Shown: positions 8,563 to 17,888, counted from the first letter of the stretch. The stretch is DNA of 64,000 nucleotides from Promicromonospora iranensis (GCF_028994805.1 NZ_JAJQQP010000003.1:95145-159144), one strand, 5' to 3'. Numbers and translations: made by a program. The notes: generated from the letters alone by a model not told the origin.

Positions 8563-9966
8563 ATGGCTTCCCACTACGACGTCGTACTCCTCGGTGCGGG
8601 CCCCGGCGGCTACGTCGCCGCGATCCGCGCTGCCCAGCTCGGTAAGTCCGTTGCGATCATCGAGGAGAAGTATTGGGGTGGTGTCTGCCTCAACGTGGGC
8701 TGCATCCCTTCCAAGGCTCTGCTCCGCAACGCTGAGCTGGCCCACATCTTCAACCACCAGAAGGACCTCTTCGGCATGACCGGAGACGTCACGTTCGACT
8801 TCGGCAAGGCGTTCGACCGCTCGCGCGACGTGGCCGGCGGCCGCGTCAAGGGCGTCCACTTCCTGATGAAGAAGAACAAGATCACGGAGCTCGACGGCCG
8901 CGGTACGTTCCGCGACGCGAACACCATCGAGGTGGCCCTGAACAAGGGCGGCAGCGAGACCGTGACCTTCGACAACGTCATCATCGCGACCGGCTCCGAG
9001 GTGCGTCTGCTGCCCGGCGTCGAGCTGTCCTCGAACGTCGTGACCTACGAGGAGCAGATCCTCACGCGTGAGCTGCCCAAGTCGATCGCCATCGTCGGCG
9101 CCGGCGCCATCGGCATGGAGTTCGGCTACGTCCTGAAGAACTACGGCGTGGACGTCACGATCATCGAGTTCCTCGACCGTGCGCTGCCGAACGAGGACGC
9201 CGACGTCTCCAAGGAGATCGCCAAGCAGTACAAGAAGCTCGGCATCAAGCTCCTGACCTCGACCGCCGTCCAGACCGTCAAGGACGACGGCTCGTCGGTC
9301 ACCGTCTCCTACAAGGGCGTCAAGGACGAGAAGCCGGGCGAGCTCGTGGTCGACAAGGTCCTCATGGCCGTCGGCTTCGCGCCCAACGTCAGCGGGTTCG
9401 GCCTCGAGAACACGGGCGTGGAGCTCACCGACCGCGGTGCCATCGCCATCGACGAGCACATGCGCACGAACGTGCCGCACATCTACGCCATCGGTGACGT
9501 CACCGCCAAGCTCATGCTGGCGCACGTCGCGGAGGCGCAGGGCGTCGTCGCGTCCGAGACCATCGCGGGTGCCGAGACGCAGCCGCTCGGCGACTACCGG
9601 ATGATGCCGCGCGCCACGTTCTGCTCCCCGCAGGTCGCGTCCTTCGGCCTCACCGAGCAGCAGGCTCGCGACGAGGGCTACGACGTCAAGGTGTCGTCCT
9701 TCCCGACGATGGCCAACGGCAAGGCGCACGGCCTCGGCGACACCACGGGCTTCGTCAAGCTCGTCGCCGACGCCAAGTACAACGAGATCCTGGGCGCCCA
9801 CATGATCGGCCCGGACGTCTCCGAGCTGCTGCCCGAGCTGACGCTCGCGCAGAAGTGGGACCTGACGGCCGACGAGGTGGCGCGCAACGTGCACACCCAC
9901 CCGACGCTGTCGGAGTCGGTGCAGGAGACGGTGCACGGTATTGCTGGGCACATGATCAACTTCTAG
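8563..9966 (+). CDS. lpdA: Dihydrolipoyl dehydrogenase
   Basis: 467 residues. It is the FAD-dependent E3 component of 2-oxoacid dehydrogenase complexes and reoxidises lipoamide with NAD. Visible features: the N-terminal FAD motif [10 protein letters not shown], the redox disulfide in [12 protein letters not shown] (Cys42 and Cys47), a second [10 protein letters not shown] dinucleotide motif, YAIGDVT, and the C-terminal His446-Glu451 pair in HPTLSE. All catalytic residues are present and the length is normal. It stands alone, with a palindromic element after its stop. Confidence 0.97.
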   Translation: MASHYDVVLLGAGPGGYVAAIRAAQLGKSVAIIEEKYWGGVCLNVGCIPSKALLRNAELAHIFNHQKDLFGMTGDVTFDFGKAFDRSRDVAGGRVKGVHFLMKKNKITELDGRGTFRDANTIEVALNKGGSETVTFDNVIIATGSEVRLLPGVELSSNVVTYEEQILTRELPKSIAIVGAGAIGMEFGYVLKNYGVDVTIIEFLDRALPNEDADVSKEIAKQYKKLGIKLLTSTAVQTVKDDGSSVTVSYKGVKDEKPGELVVDKVLMAVGFAPNVSGFGLENTGVELTDRGAIAIDEHMRTNVPHIYAIGDVTAKLMLAHVAEAQGVVASETIAGAETQPLGDYRMMPRATFCSPQVASFGLTEQQARDEGYDVKVSSFPTMANGKAHGLGDTTGFVKLVADAKYNEILGAHMIGPDVSELLPELTLAQKWDLTADEVARNVHTHPTLSESVQETVHGIAGHMINF

Positions 9967-10325
9967 TTGGTCGCTCGGCCGCCTTTGGGTGGTCGGCCTG
10001 GTCAGAGGCCCGGATCCGCGGAATTCCGCGGGTTCGGGCCTCTCCGCGTCCTGGGGTGTCGTGGACACCTATGGGCGTGAACGGTCCGGGATCGCCGCCA
10101 CTTATGGCACGGGGCGCGACGACGAATACGAGACAGACAGCTTCGCGCCGGACGGTGCGCGTTCACCGGTAAGCAACGTCGTTCTCATACGGATGGCGCG
10201 ATGAGCCCGTTGCAGTTCGAGCGACCAGGTCGCGGAACTTTCATTGCCGGCCGACGCTTCATTGCCTACCGTTCGCCATGTCGCGGAGAAATTTTGCATG
10301 TCGGGCACATGGGGAGGGGTCCTTG
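9967..10325. other. 359-base intergenic region with palindromic repeat
   Basis: No gene is supported. It contains a nested palindrome at 10004-10043 and a ribosome site (GGGGAGGGG at about 10310-10317) for the toxin gene that follows. The sequence after the palindrome resembles that after the copy at 58777 over a short GTGGACACC-like stretch. Confidence 0.6.
10004..10043. repeat. Palindromic repeat copy 1 (possible lpdA terminator)
   Basis: A 9-bp outer stem AGAGGCCCG/CGGGCCTCT encloses a perfect CCGCGG-AATT-CCGCGG palindrome. A second, related copy is at 58777-58813. It lies 37 bases after lpdA and could terminate it, although no T-run follows. Confidence 0.6.
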
Positions 10326-12020
10326 ATGAGGCCGTCTGATTGGTCGCCGGTGGGGTTGGACTCGGATCCGACGCCGGGTGACCCGGTGCTGGTGCTCTCG
10401 GGTGGGCAGGAGTACTTGGAGGTCGCGTCGTCGATCGACAACGCCGCGAGTGCGATGGGTCGCCTGGATGTCGAGGGCACCGTCTCGCAGGCGGTGGATG
10501 CGTTGATGGAGCGCAAGGAAGACACCATCGGCGAGATCCGCAAGGCCCACGGCCGGTACGTCGCGGCGGGTGAGGCCCTGGTCGGGTACGCCTCCTCGTT
10601 GGAGCGTGTCCAGTCGGAGACGTTGACCGCGTTGGACCAGGCGCGGGATGCGCAGGATCAGGTCCAGGCCGCGTCGGGGTCGAAGGACCGGTGGCAGGAC
10701 CTTGCCGACAGTGCGAAGGACGAGACGGAGAAGGCGGAGTACGAGCAGAAGGCCCGTCAGGCTGATGGTGAGGCCGACCAGGCCGCCGGTGTGATCAGCT
10801 CGGCGAAGTCGACCATCGACTCCGCGGTCTCGGACCGGAACCGCGCGGCGGAGCATGCGATCGACCGCATCGAGGAGATCACGTCCTCCGACGACCTGAA
10901 TGACGGGTGGTGGGACAACTGGGGGTCCAAGCTCGTCGCCGCGATCGCGGACATCGCGGACATGATCTCCACCATCGCGGGCATCCTGGCGATCATCGTC
11001 GCCTTCATCCCGGTCGTCGGCACCGCCCTCGCCGGAGTGCTCATCGTCATCGCCGCCGTCGCAGCGATAGTTTCCGCGGTCGCGAACATCACCCTCGCCG
11101 CGACGGGTGAACGGTCCTGGGCCGAAGCCGGGCTCGCGATCGCCGGTGCCGCGCTCTCCCTCGTTGGCCTGGGTGCTGCGGCCAAGGCCGCGACCGGGCT
11201 GGCCAAGGGCATTAGTAAGACCGCGGTCAAGCAGGGCATGAAGAACGGGTGGTGCAAGTTCGGGTTCGGGGCCTGCTTCGTGGCCGGGACCCTCGTTCGC
11301 ACCGTGGATGGCGACAAGCCGATCGAAGACATCCGCGCTGGGGACAAGGTCTGGGCTCGCGACCTGGCCACAGGCCTGGACGAGTTGCGTCTGGTGGAGG
11401 AGACGTTCGTTCGAGAGACGGCAGCCCTGTACCACCTGATGGTCGATGGCGAGCGGATCTCCACGACCTCGGAGCACCCGTTCATGGTCCACGGGATGGG
11501 CTGGATCGAGGCCCAGGATCTGAAGCGGGGTTACCTGCTTGCCACTGAGACGGGCACGGCCGCGTTGGACGACGTCGTCGTCGAGCACCTGGACCCGGAG
11601 GCTGTACCCGGTGCCGGCGGGCCTGTGGTGGTGTACAACTTCCACGTCCAGTCGCACCACAACTACTACGTGTTGGCTGGCGATCAGCCCGTTCTCGTCC
11701 ACAACACCGGCGCCAATCACGGCAAGGCGGCGTCGAAGCTGATCGGCAAAAATGGGACGAGGACGGACGGCAGTGTCACCGTGTGGAAGACCAAGAGCGA
11801 CAAGTACCGGATCGATGTCGAGAACCCGCCCAACCGGGACGGGCAGATGCACCTCCAGGAGAAGATCCCCGGCAAGAAATCCTCCGAGGCGCCGAAGTAC
11901 CAGTGGGACTTCGAGAAGGGTGAGTTCAAGGATGTTCCCAAGTCGACCCAGAAGGAGCTCGACAAGACCGATTATGAAAAAGGCGTGGCGAAGGGCTTGA
12001 AGTATCTAGGTGAGGACTGA
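10326..12020 (+). CDS. Polymorphic toxin: T7SS signal, membrane segment, Hint, C-terminal toxin
   Basis: 564 residues. The start RPSDWSPVGLDSDPTPGDP is the actinobacterial T7SS-signal domain of polymorphic toxins (about 1-60), followed by a long helical, coiled-coil region (60-190). Two hydrophobic stretches lie at about 205-255 and 266-285. A Hint autoprocessing domain follows: nucleophile Cys317 in CFVAGT, the TSEHP block at 381-385 and the terminal His459-Asn460 in VLVHN. The toxin is residues 461-564, a charged domain of no family I recognise. ESX-type export, release by Hint and killing of neighbours are inferred from the architecture. The next gene, 6 bases on, is the probable immunity gene. 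Confidence 0.85.
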   Translation: MRPSDWSPVGLDSDPTPGDPVLVLSGGQEYLEVASSIDNAASAMGRLDVEGTVSQAVDALMERKEDTIGEIRKAHGRYVAAGEALVGYASSLERVQSETLTALDQARDAQDQVQAASGSKDRWQDLADSAKDETEKAEYEQKARQADGEADQAAGVISSAKSTIDSAVSDRNRAAEHAIDRIEEITSSDDLNDGWWDNWGSKLVAAIADIADMISTIAGILAIIVAFIPVVGTALAGVLIVIAAVAAIVSAVANITLAATGERSWAEAGLAIAGAALSLVGLGAAAKAATGLAKGISKTAVKQGMKNGWCKFGFGACFVAGTLVRTVDGDKPIEDIRAGDKVWARDLATGLDELRLVEETFVRETAALYHLMVDGERISTTSEHPFMVHGMGWIEAQDLKRGYLLATETGTAALDDVVVEHLDPEAVPGAGGPVVVYNFHVQSHHNYYVLAGDQPVLVHNTGANHGKAASKLIGKNGTRTDGSVTVWKTKSDKYRIDVENPPNRDGQMHLQEKIPGKKSSEAPKYQWDFEKGEFKDVPKSTQKELDKTDYEKGVAKGLKYLGED

Positions 12021-12026
12021 TCCAGC

Positions 12027-12551
12027 ATGCGCGAAATGACATACGAGTCCAGCCGGGTCTTGACGGAGATCACAGGGATCAGCGATCCGAGTGCGCCACT
12101 GGATGTCGAGCTGCCACTGCTTTATAGCGCGACGGTCGACGCTGGGTGGATCGAGGACGATGGGGCCTGGTTCCTGAAGAAGTTCTACGAGTCGTACCAC
12201 GGCGTCGAGTCACAGTTCCGGGACCTGACCGGCCTTGAAGCGGCGGCAAATGGTCGCGCGATCCCGGATGACGACCTGCCACCATCTGGAAGCACCGGAC
12301 GGAACCTCGCAGAACGAGCACTGCATTTTGCTCGCAGTGCGCTCGAGGCGTTACCAGAGGAGGCCCCTCCGGTGACCGCCTTCATCACGATCGGGCCGGC
12401 GGTGTACGACGAGACGGTCATCGAGGGGAGCGTGACCTTCTGTGCGGATCACACGGGCGAATCGCCCTACATCGAAGAATTCGCGGACTCCGCGAGGGGT
12501 GTCATAGCGGTTCGATCGGAGCGGAAGGCTGCGGTCACCGACGCCGGATGA
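12027..12551 (+). CDS. Probable immunity protein for the Hint toxin
   Basis: 174 residues, acidic and cytosolic-looking, with no signal or membrane segment. It begins 6 bases after the toxin gene, the usual place for the cognate immunity gene. No family is recognised from sequence. The assignment is by position and size only; a protein of unrelated function is possible. Confidence 0.6.
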   Translation: MREMTYESSRVLTEITGISDPSAPLDVELPLLYSATVDAGWIEDDGAWFLKKFYESYHGVESQFRDLTGLEAAANGRAIPDDDLPPSGSTGRNLAERALHFARSALEALPEEAPPVTAFITIGPAVYDETVIEGSVTFCADHTGESPYIEEFADSARGVIAVRSERKAAVTDAG

Positions 12552-12657
12552 CCGACCGGTCCCGACACCGCCCCAGGACGAGCCGCCGGCTCAGAGGGAG
12601 CCGCAGTTGGTGGCCACGGGCTGATCCCGGCAACAGAGTGCAGGCCGGGCCCGTCAA

Positions 12658-12673
12658 TGCAGGCCGGCCTGCA
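12658..12673. repeat. 16-bp perfect palindrome
   Basis: TGCAGGCCGGCCTGCA, preceded by a partial copy (GTGCAGGCCGGGCCC at about 12639). It lies about 107 bases after the immunity gene and may be a terminator or a binding site. Confidence 0.5.
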
Positions 12674-12833
12674 CCGTTTCGGGACCAGACAGGCCTGACG
12701 GCGGCGATGTGTCGCACCTGAACCGGTTGGGTCACGCACCGCACGCCGAACTCATCGTGTCCGCCGACTGGCTCGCACCTGGCGGTCGCAATGATCATGA
12801 CTGCCGCCGCAGAAGCCTGAAAGGATGCGCGAC

Positions 12834-13175
12834 ATGGAGACGGTGACGTTGTGGCGGCCGACGGGCCCGAAGGAGCTGGCCCTGGTCGAGGCCTCGGGGC
12901 GGCAGGCGTGGCCTCCCCGCCTGAGCGACCAGCCGATCTTCTACCCGGTGCTGAACGAGGACTACGCGACGCAGATCGCCCGGGACTGGAATGTCAAGCA
13001 CTCCGGCGCCGGGTTCGTGACGCGGTTCGAGGTGCGCAAGGAGTTCCTGGACCGGTACGAGGTCCAGCAGGTCGGCGGGTCGACGATCCTGGAGTACTGG
13101 ATTCCGGCCGAGGACCTCGACGGGCTCAACGCGAACATCGTCGGAACTATCGACGTCGTCGCGGAGTACCGATGA
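12834..13175 (+). CDS. Conserved small protein, possibly immunity or ADP-ribosylation-related
   Basis: 113 residues from the ATG at 12834, chosen over one at 12825 because AAAGG lies 7 bases before the former and directly touches the latter. The sequence (TLWRPTGPKELALVEASG at the start, PIFYPVLNEDYATQIARDWNV in the middle) matches a widespread family of about 110 residues that, from memory, is often labelled ADP-ribosylation/crystallin J1. I cannot support that activity from residues. Its stop overlaps the next start in ATGA, so the two are translationally coupled. Confidence 0.6.
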   Translation: METVTLWRPTGPKELALVEASGRQAWPPRLSDQPIFYPVLNEDYATQIARDWNVKHSGAGFVTRFEVRKEFLDRYEVQQVGGSTILEYWIPAEDLDGLNANIVGTIDVVAEYR

Positions 13176-13561
13176 GTGCCCGGTTTCCCTGCTCTTGCTG
13201 TGGGCACCTGGTGTTCGACGAACCGCCGGGGTCGTACGCGATCTGCGGGATCTGCTTCTGGGAGGACGACCCCATCCAGCTGCGCTGGCCCGACTGGACG
13301 GGCGGGGCGAACGGCCCGTCTCTGATCGGAGCGCAGCAGCTTTACGCGGAGCTCGGCGCGATGGAGCCCCGGTTCACCCGTTTGGTGCACGAGCCGACCG
13401 ACGACGAACCGCTCGATGCGGACTGGCGCGTGATCGATCTGACGATCGACTCATTCGAGCCCAGAGAGGTCATCGAGCGTCCGTGGCCGAGGGACCGCAC
13501 CACCCTGTACTGGTGGCGTCCCACGTTCTGGCGCCGTGAGCCGGTCGACGAGAACTCCTGA
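13172..13561 (+). CDS. CPCC-family cysteine-rich protein
   Basis: 129 residues. The N-terminus has CSCCGHLVF and, 20 residues on, CGICFWEDD, the paired-cysteine pattern of the CPCC family, which probably binds zinc. The rest is a Trp- and acid-rich domain. CPCC proteins often sit in toxin/immunity gene arrays and some are proposed immunity proteins. It is coupled to the preceding gene by a 4-base overlap. Confidence 0.7.
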   Translation: MSARFPCSCCGHLVFDEPPGSYAICGICFWEDDPIQLRWPDWTGGANGPSLIGAQQLYAELGAMEPRFTRLVHEPTDDEPLDADWRVIDLTIDSFEPREVIERPWPRDRTTLYWWRPTFWRREPVDENS

Positions 13562-13572
13562 GCGCGCTTGCG

Positions 13573-14166
13573 CTAACCGCGCAGTGCGTGGACCTCGTCG
13601 GGCGTCATGTTCGGTCGGAGGGAGACGACGTCGTCCGCCCAGTGCACGACGACGATCCCGCCATCGGGGAATGTCGCGTGCTGGGTCAAGAGAGAGATGA
13701 ACTCGGCTGCGAGCTCGACATCGCCCTCAATTCCGATGCCCTGGTTGTCGGCGTGGAAGTTCGCGAGGAGGACGCGCTGGCCATCATTGAGCTGGAGCTG
13801 TTTGGTCAGTACCCGAGCCAGGTCAGCCAGTTCAGGACCGGTGATGTCGACATCTTCGGCGGCGAACGGCCACTGCCGCACAGCAGCCGTGGCGATCCTG
13901 TCAGGATCGAACCTGTGCTCGCCCGGGGTGAACTCGGCGGCCTCCATGCTGTTGGTCGTCAGTTCGACGACGCCGTCACCATTCATCACTTCATCGCCGG
14001 CCCTCTGCATCCTGAGCAAGGTCTCGTCCATCTCGTTCACCGCGCGCTCGCGAAGGAACTCCGGGAGCGTGTCGGGAACGCAGGAACTGCTCGTCGTGCT
14101 CACGTGTTTGGCGTCTCCGACAGCACCGTACTGAGAGGTGAAGCCGTCTGGGTGGGCATGAACCAT
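13573..14166 (-). CDS. Unrecognised protein downstream of the SUKH immunity gene
   Basis: 197 residues from the ATG at 14166. No family is recognised. The C-terminal half (LQLNDGQRVLLANFHADNQG, then AAEFISLLTQH) looks like a compact alpha/beta domain. Reading further upstream would overlap the SUKH gene and become low-complexity, so 14166 is preferred although its ribosome site is weak. It lies 73 bases after the SUKH gene on the same strand and is probably part of the same toxin/immunity operon, perhaps as a second immunity gene. Confidence 0.5.
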   Translation of the reverse strand: MVHAHPDGFTSQYGAVGDAKHVSTTSSSCVPDTLPEFLRERAVNEMDETLLRMQRAGDEVMNGDGVVELTTNSMEAAEFTPGEHRFDPDRIATAAVRQWPFAAEDVDITGPELADLARVLTKQLQLNDGQRVLLANFHADNQGIGIEGDVELAAEFISLLTQHATFPDGGIVVVHWADDVVSLRPNMTPDEVHALRG

Positions 14167-14239
14167 CTTGCCGTCGCAGTCGTGGAAGCATACGAGTCGT
14201 GTCGGGCGGCGGCCACGGCTTCGTTCGTCTGCTTGGCTG

Positions 14240-14770
14240 TCACGGTTGCTGGGTGTACGGGCGGAACACCTGTTCTGTATCCATGAAGAGGTCCGAGAAC
14301 AGTTGGCTGCTGACCGTCCCGTGCAGGATGCCGAGCAGGAGATCAGTGGTGGACAGGTCGAACCTCTCCCATCGTGCGCCGTCACCGTCCTCAACATAGA
14401 TCGGGTACACACCCGTCTTGTTGTCGGCATCGACGCGCCAGAAGAGCGTCTCACCGTGACCGGTGGTAGCCCAGGCAATCAGCCGTGCGTCCTCGGGTAG
14501 GTCCGCCGGGCGGAGCTCCGGGGCGTCCTCCCAGAAAAGCAAGAGATCTTCGAAGACGCCGTTCGAGTCCAGTAAGTCATGACTCCGCAGGGGATCACCG
14601 GGCGAATACAGCCGTAGGTCGTTGAACCAGACGCCCGCTCCGCCCGCAGAAACGAGTTGGCGGTAGTCCGCCGGCAGCTGCATATCGAGTTGCTGCTCGA
14701 CGTACGTCCAGTCCACCGGTTGTACGGGGGGCGTGAGGTGGGCAGCGTCGATCAAACTTTGTGTGCTCAT
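14240..14770 (-). CDS. SMI1/KNR4 (SUKH) immunity protein
   Basis: 176 residues. The family pattern is clear: EQQLDMQLPADYRQLVSAGGAG followed by NDLRLYSP, then RLIAWATTGHGETLFWRVD with the Trp-containing strand. SUKH proteins neutralise nuclease and other polymorphic toxins by direct binding. Its start overlaps the stop of the PrsW-nuclease gene (4 bases, ATGA), the classical toxin-immunity arrangement, which supports a nuclease activity for the neighbour. Confidence 0.85.
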   Translation of the reverse strand: MSTQSLIDAAHLTPPVQPVDWTYVEQQLDMQLPADYRQLVSAGGAGVWFNDLRLYSPGDPLRSHDLLDSNGVFEDLLLFWEDAPELRPADLPEDARLIAWATTGHGETLFWRVDADNKTGVYPIYVEDGDGARWERFDLSTTDLLLGILHGTVSSQLFSDLFMDTEQVFRPYTQQP

Positions 14771-17481
14771 GCTCGGTTCCTTGTGCCGAAGCGGAAGCCG
14801 TGCTCGTTCCTAGGCAGATTTCCGGCCTTGACCTCGGCCGAGTAGAGGGGGAGGTCCTTGTTCGGGAGAGTGTAGTCAAGCCGGTACCCGTTCGAACCTT
14901 CGGCCTGAATGCGGATCGTAGAGGGGACGACAGCGCCGCCGTCGTACCTCGGGGTCACCTTGTAGGCGACATCCTCACCTGCCTTGACCACGTTCGATAC
15001 TTCCCGTTCGATCATGCGCTGCCATGGGTTGTTTGCTCGTTCGTACTGTGCGACGAAGTTCGCGGCGTGATCGTTCGGCCCGCCGAGCAGAGCACCATGG
15101 AGGTGGCCGGAATGCAGTCCGTCTGCGGCACCGAGGGGAGTGACCTTCGGATCGGTCGCGCCGCCGATCGTGTCCTTGGTCAGCTTCGTCTCGATCCCGG
15201 CTGGTCGGCCGAGATCGTCGACGTGGTAGAGCGCTCCGTCCAGGTCGTAGGTGTGGCTCTTGATCAGGTCGGCAGGGTTCCGTGGATGCCGTTTGAGGAG
15301 GAGCGCAGGGTTGATCGCGCCGGTCTCGTCAGCCCAGTCGAAGGCGTCGCGGCGTGTGGCCCACCACAAGCGGGGGTCGGCGACCAGGTCGTCTGCTGTG
15401 TTGCGCAGGACGCGGCCCGTTGCGGCGCCCGCGAAGTTGCCGGGTGCGAACGTCAGGGCGACGCCGAGAGTGTCGGCGGCAAGCTGGGTCGGGGTGGCGG
15501 TGGCGATGTAGTCGCGGGTGGCCTGCCGCGGGTCGCGGACGAAGGTCGCGATGCCTGCTGACTTGTCCAGACCCCAGGTCAGGACGCCGGAGATGCCCAG
15601 GGCAAGTCCGAGCGACCCGCCGGACAGCACGATCAGCGCGGCGATGCCGGCGCCGATCGCGAGCTGGGCAAGCAGCGGTTGGTCGTGCCACCAGTCGGCG
15701 AGCGCATCGAGTACTCCGGCCAGCCACTGGTCGGGGCTGCCCGCGGAGCCCGGGGTGGTGTCGGACGGCAGGCTCGGGAACTCGAAGTCCGGGTCCAGGG
15801 ACGGGAAGTCGTCCGGGGCGAACGTGGGCAGGTCGCTCGGCGCGACGGTCGGGATGTCGGTGGGCGGAACCGTCGGCAGGCCGGTGGGCATCTGCGTGGG
15901 CAGTTCGGGCAGATCCGTCGGTAACCCGGATGGAGGCCCGGTCGGGAGTCCAGTAGGTGCGTCGGTGGGGTTCAGCCCTGGGAGCTGGTACTGGTCGTTG
16001 GTGGAGGTCCCGATCTCGCGGGCCGTGGCCGGCGCGGCGGCGAAGACCAGCCAGCCGAGTCCGGCCAGGACCGCGACGGCCGCCAGGCGTCGCGCCCATG
16101 GGTGGATGGGCGCCGAGGCGTGCTCGTAGGCCAGTTCTCGCAGCGTCCGTTGCCCGGAGATCAGGGTCGCACCACGTGCGGCTGCGACCCTCCGGGGCTC
16201 GACGGGCTCGTCGTCGTCCGGCGGGCGTCGTGCGTGCCCGGCGAGCGCCTGAGCCAGATCGCGTACGACGACCCAGACCAGGCTGGTGATCGCACCAGCG
16301 ACGGTGTTCACCATGGCCGGGGCACCGAGGGCGGGGCGCGTGACCCATGTAGGTGCGGGACGCCCGGTGAGGTTGGCAGCCGGGCGGGCCGCGAGCCGGG
16401 CTGCATCGACCAGGAGACACACCAGGACCAGGAGCAGGAACACCGTGATGCGTCCGTGCCCGTGGCCCAGGAACGACCAGGGGACGCGCAGCCACCAGGG
16501 GATGGTTGTGGAGTCCGGGTCGAGCCAGGCGGGGGTGTCGCCGTCGCCGGGCAGGGCGCTGAACAGCTCCAGGCCGGCGTTGTACATCGCGTGGTCGGCG
16601 ATCGTGGACCACAGCACCACCAGAGACAGTGCGGTCAGGGCGAGCGCGGTCAGCCGACGTCGTGCCTGCCAGGCTGCGACAGCCAGCCCGACCACACCGG
16701 TGACCAGAGCGGTCATGATCGCGTGCCCGCCGAACTCTCCGGCCGTTGTCGGCGCCAGCAGCGCCCCTTCGGCACTCATCGGGCTCGGGATCGGCGTCAG
16801 CCCGAACTGGACGTATCCCGGCGGCAGGACGGCGTCGGGCGTCATGCCGAACAGGGAACCAAGGCCTGCGTTGCCGGTCGCCAGAGCGGTGCGTCGCACC
16901 GATTCCTCCACGGCGAGGAACGCCGTACCGGACGCCAGGCCCAGCAGGAGCCAGTCGACTGTTGCGAACCGGGCGGCCCGCCGTGGCGCGAGTAGGACCA
17001 GGACCGCGACGGGAACGAGCTTGGCGGCCTCTTCCACGATGCCGGCGATGGCGACCTGAGCACCGGTCTCCGTGACGGCGAACAGGTCGAACTGTGCGAC
17101 CTCGCCCGCCATGACCGTCGTGACCAGGCCGATGCCGATCGACCACGGGACGCACAACGCGAAGAAGCCCAGGTACCCGGACCAGGTCAGCGTCTTGGTC
17201 CGCGCGAGGGCGAACCACGCGACCACGACCCACAGGCAGCCGAGGTAGGCGCGCATCCCCAGACGCAGCTCGGGGAGGAACAGCCACAGCCCGAGCAGCC
17301 AGAGCAGCGACCCGGCCAGCACGACGGTCCGGGCCACCATCCACACCCGGGCGGCACGCGGGTGCGAGCCGAGCCAGCGGGAGCGCCATACGGCCAGGTG
17401 CTGCCACCATTCCCGCGGTGCAGGGCGGGAGCTTGTGATCGGCGCAGAGGCGGATGCGCGCCCGAGCGGTGTCGTGGTCAT
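14767..17481 (-). CDS. PrsW-like membrane protease fused to a C-terminal nuclease toxin
   Basis: 904 residues. The N-terminal 360 residues are multi-pass with PrsW-type intramembrane protease signatures: EEAAK at 150-154, VEES at 191-194, His253 (GGHAIM) and His297 (DHAMYN). Another membrane helix lies at about 465-485, then a Pro/Thr/Asp-rich extracytoplasmic linker of LPT-like repeats (about 505-570) and hydrophobic stretches near 603-637. The C-terminus (about 770-904) resembles DNA/RNA non-specific endonucleases: HSGHLHGALLGG, NFVAQYERANN and IEREV. The next gene is a coupled SUKH immunity gene. A membrane-held toxin released by proteolysis is inference. Confidence 0.75.
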   Translation of the reverse strand: MTTTPLGRASASAPITSSRPAPREWWQHLAVWRSRWLGSHPRAARVWMVARTVVLAGSLLWLLGLWLFLPELRLGMRAYLGCLWVVVAWFALARTKTLTWSGYLGFFALCVPWSIGIGLVTTVMAGEVAQFDLFAVTETGAQVAIAGIVEEAAKLVPVAVLVLLAPRRAARFATVDWLLLGLASGTAFLAVEESVRRTALATGNAGLGSLFGMTPDAVLPPGYVQFGLTPIPSPMSAEGALLAPTTAGEFGGHAIMTALVTGVVGLAVAAWQARRRLTALALTALSLVVLWSTIADHAMYNAGLELFSALPGDGDTPAWLDPDSTTIPWWLRVPWSFLGHGHGRITVFLLLVLVCLLVDAARLAARPAANLTGRPAPTWVTRPALGAPAMVNTVAGAITSLVWVVVRDLAQALAGHARRPPDDDEPVEPRRVAAARGATLISGQRTLRELAYEHASAPIHPWARRLAAVAVLAGLGWLVFAAAPATAREIGTSTNDQYQLPGLNPTDAPTGLPTGPPSGLPTDLPELPTQMPTGLPTVPPTDIPTVAPSDLPTFAPDDFPSLDPDFEFPSLPSDTTPGSAGSPDQWLAGVLDALADWWHDQPLLAQLAIGAGIAALIVLSGGSLGLALGISGVLTWGLDKSAGIATFVRDPRQATRDYIATATPTQLAADTLGVALTFAPGNFAGAATGRVLRNTADDLVADPRLWWATRRDAFDWADETGAINPALLLKRHPRNPADLIKSHTYDLDGALYHVDDLGRPAGIETKLTKDTIGGATDPKVTPLGAADGLHSGHLHGALLGGPNDHAANFVAQYERANNPWQRMIEREVSNVVKAGEDVAYKVTPRYDGGAVVPSTIRIQAEGSNGYRLDYTLPNKDLPLYSAEVKAGNLPRNEHGFRFGTRNRA

Positions 17482-17741
17482 CCTCAGCTCCCTGCCGTGA
17501 GAATCCGGGCAAACCGTACGGGGGTGCAGACGTTGGGGGCAAGGAAGATGGCATGACCCATCCGTGAGCCCGTGGCGCGCGGCAGCAGGGAACGGGCAGC
17601 AACTCTCGCGGTGTGTCCGTGTGCCGGCCGGCCGCTGGACCAGGTGGTTCGTCCAGGAGCGTCAACCGGGTGGCTTGCGATTCACGTGGACGGGCGGCAT
17701 GCGTAGCCTGGAAGCTTGTCTGCACGCGAGGGGGGTCGCTG

Positions 17742-17888
17742 ATGGCTGGTCTGTGGGGTCGGAAGTCTCGTGCGAAGAGTTGGAAACGCGGCCTGTGGGG
17801 AAGCACGACGAAGGGCCGTAGCAAGAACCTGGCCAAGCGCCTGTGGGGGAGCAGCAGCAAGCGCCGTAAGGGCGGCGGCCTGTGGTGA
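17742..17888 (+). CDS. 48-residue Trp/Lys/Arg-rich repeat peptide
   Basis: The ATG at 17742 has GAGGGGG upstream and the ORF closes after 48 codons. The peptide is built from diverged units that each begin with LWG (residues 4-6, 18-20, 34-36) and end in a basic cluster; a final LW closes it. By count it has 8 Lys, 7 Arg, 5 Trp and no acidic residue. No signal peptide is visible. It is not a family I recognise. The composition would suit a membrane-active or nucleic-acid-binding peptide; coding status is supported by the repeat structure and ribosome site only. Confidence 0.55.
   Translation: MAGLWGRKSRAKSWKRGLWGSTTKGRSKNLAKRLWGSSSKRRKGGGLW

Noticed and set aside
8179-10068. 629-codon minus-strand frame across rnhA/lpdA
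   Set aside because: Antisense to two well-supported enzymes, with repetitive Val/Asp/Gly/Leu composition typical of third-position shadows.
15329-17860. 843-codon minus-strand frame overlapping the PrsW-toxin gene
   Set aside because: Arg/Pro/His-rich shadow in another frame of the same strand; the 904-residue frame has the membrane and catalytic motifs.
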